Below, piece by piece: positions 56,246 through 57,208 of a stretch of 57,208 nucleotides of DNA. The position numbers and the translations under genes were made by a program. The notes under the pieces were generated by a model, which was not told the origin of the DNA, did no database searches, and saw only the letters and a program-made list of their open reading frames with translations. Positions within the stretch are counted from its first letter, which is position 1. Every line of letters begins with the position of its first letter. The stretch comes from a virus: positions 1-57,208 of the IMG/VR virus record IMGVR_UViG_3300013093_000054. One strand, written 5' to 3'.

Positions 56246-57208
56246 ATGTCTGATGAACCAGAGAACCAGGAAGACAGCATTGAGATTGTGTTAGAAACAG
56301 TTGAAAAGGCTGAATCTAACGAGCCAAAAGTAGAAATTGAGGACGATAAGCCAGAAGTTGAGGCTAAAAAGCAAGAAATTACCGAAGTTTCTCCTGATCA
56401 GGGTATTCAAGAGCTAAAGAAACGCCTTGAAGACGAGAAGCAAGCCCGTCGTGAAGCTGAAAGGCTTGCGCGAGAGGCTCATGAACGTGCCGCAAAAGCC
56501 AATACAGACAAATCTGAGTCTCAATACCAGCTTGTTGTGAACGCAATTGAGACAGTTAAGGAGCGTGCCAAGGCTCTTGAGACGGCTTATGCAGAAGCTT
56601 TAAGCGTTGGCGATACCACAAAGGCCGCAGAGATCGTTTCTGCTATTTCCGTCAACAACGGACAACTGGAACGCTTGAAAGACGGCAAGAAGGCCATGAA
56701 GCGCCAGATGAAGGAGGCGGAAGAGCAGGCTAAACAGCCTATTCAGCCTCTTCAACCGCGTGGCAGCATCGTTGATCAGATGATCGAAAATGTCGGACAG
56801 ACGTCAAGAGCTTCTGCTGAATGGCTTGATCGCAACAGAGACAACATCCGCAACGAGCGTGACGTCAGAAAAATGATACGTGCTCATGAGGATGCGGTTG
56901 ATGATGGTATCCGAGTGGATACACCTGAATACTTTTCATTTATTGAGGGGCGTTTAGGTATCAGTAATAAAGTCAACGAGACGGTTTCAGAAGAAAGCGC
57001 AGAAAATCCAATGTCTTCTGCTTCGGCTCCTGCTCAAAAGCGCTCAACTCAGCCACCTCCAGCTCCAGTTTCTCGCGCAACGTCTCGTCCTAATACAATG
57101 AGGCTTTCACGCGATGAGGCCGACACTGCTAGAGCTTTAGGTTTCACGCCTGAAGAGTATGCCAAGAACAAAGCTTTATTAATCAAAGAAGGCCGCTACG
57201 GCCATTAA
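56246..57208 (+). CDS. Scaffold-like protein
   Basis: 320 residues, SD AAGGAG. Acidic N-terminus (EDSIEIVLETVEKAE), a long coiled coil with ELKKRLEDEKQARREAERLAREAHERAA at about 55-85, further charged helices to about 160, and a Ser/Pro/Ala-rich linker near 255-285 before DEADTARALGFTPEEYAKNKAL. Charge and coiled-coil layout and position after portal fit a scaffolding protein. The stop is the last base of the window, so the capsid gene is presumably next. Confidence 0.7.
   Translation: MSDEPENQEDSIEIVLETVEKAESNEPKVEIEDDKPEVEAKKQEITEVSPDQGIQELKKRLEDEKQARREAERLAREAHERAAKANTDKSESQYQLVVNAIETVKERAKALETAYAEALSVGDTTKAAEIVSAISVNNGQLERLKDGKKAMKRQMKEAEEQAKQPIQPLQPRGSIVDQMIENVGQTSRASAEWLDRNRDNIRNERDVRKMIRAHEDAVDDGIRVDTPEYFSFIEGRLGISNKVNETVSEESAENPMSSASAPAQKRSTQPPPAPVSRATSRPNTMRLSRDEADTARALGFTPEEYAKNKALLIKEGRYGH

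Noticed and set aside
1-57208. tRNA genes and integrase/attachment sites
   Set aside because: No cloverleaf-like sequence was noticed in the gaps and no recombinase signature was seen in any frame. Only a tRNA-scanning program could exclude tRNAs formally.

Overview
The window looks like most of the genome of a tailed bacteriophage with a short-tailed (podovirus-like) virion plan. It has a portal of about 800 residues, two candidate tail adaptors, a large hub-like protein, two very large candidate ejection proteins and no tape-measure, tail-tube or sheath gene. The host is probably an alphaproteobacterium. The phage carries a GcrA-like regulator, a DUF2312 (GapR-type) DNA-binding protein and a ParB/MT-A70 methyltransferase, families centred on that class. 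No integrase is visible. No major capsid gene is present. The window ends on the stop codon of a scaffold-like gene, where a capsid gene would be expected next, and it begins inside a fibre gene, so some virion genes lie outside it.

Layout: 1-12651 carries fibre, adaptor and tailspike genes, including a 1922-residue collagen-like fibre. 12653-17066 is a glycan island with one SAM methyltransferase and four glycosyltransferase-like proteins. 17078-18521 is a lysis cassette (membrane protein, M15 endolysin, small lipoprotein, holin, overlapping spanin pair). 18525-30570 holds the tail/ejection apparatus and two more fibre-tip genes. 30596-32840 is a switch region with a GcrA-like repressor/activator divergent from a metallophosphoesterase. 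32950-37658 is a leftward early operon (PD-(D/E)XK nuclease, ssDNA-binding-like protein, HNH endonuclease, DUF6378, DnaA domain IV protein and small unknowns). 37792-45040 is a rightward replication block (RuvC-like resolvase, ParB-like proteins, MT-A70 methyltransferase, PrimPol-helicase, iteron-like repeats, protein with an SSB-type tail). 45067-46375 is a short leftward operon of small proteins. 46582-57208 is DUF2312/GapR-like, terminase small and large subunits, portal, a ParB/zincin polyvalent protein, a basic repeat protein, a GroES-like protein and a scaffold-like protein.

How it may work together: divergent sigma70-like promoters at 37.7 kb and 46.45 kb would start early and replication transcription. 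The PrimPol-helicase, resolvase, nuclease and ssDNA-binding protein would form the replication/recombination machinery. GcrA-like, GapR-like and MT-A70 proteins could couple it to host chromosome biology. The late block packages DNA through terminase and portal, and the ejection proteins include a cell-wall hydrolase domain. The juxtaposition of a Thr/Tyr-rich collagen fibre with four glycosyltransferases suggests, but does not prove, glycosylated fibres. Starts were adjusted where a Shine-Dalgarno sequence or domain boundary favoured a different codon from the longest open frame. Several genes under 60 codons were added by reading gaps.
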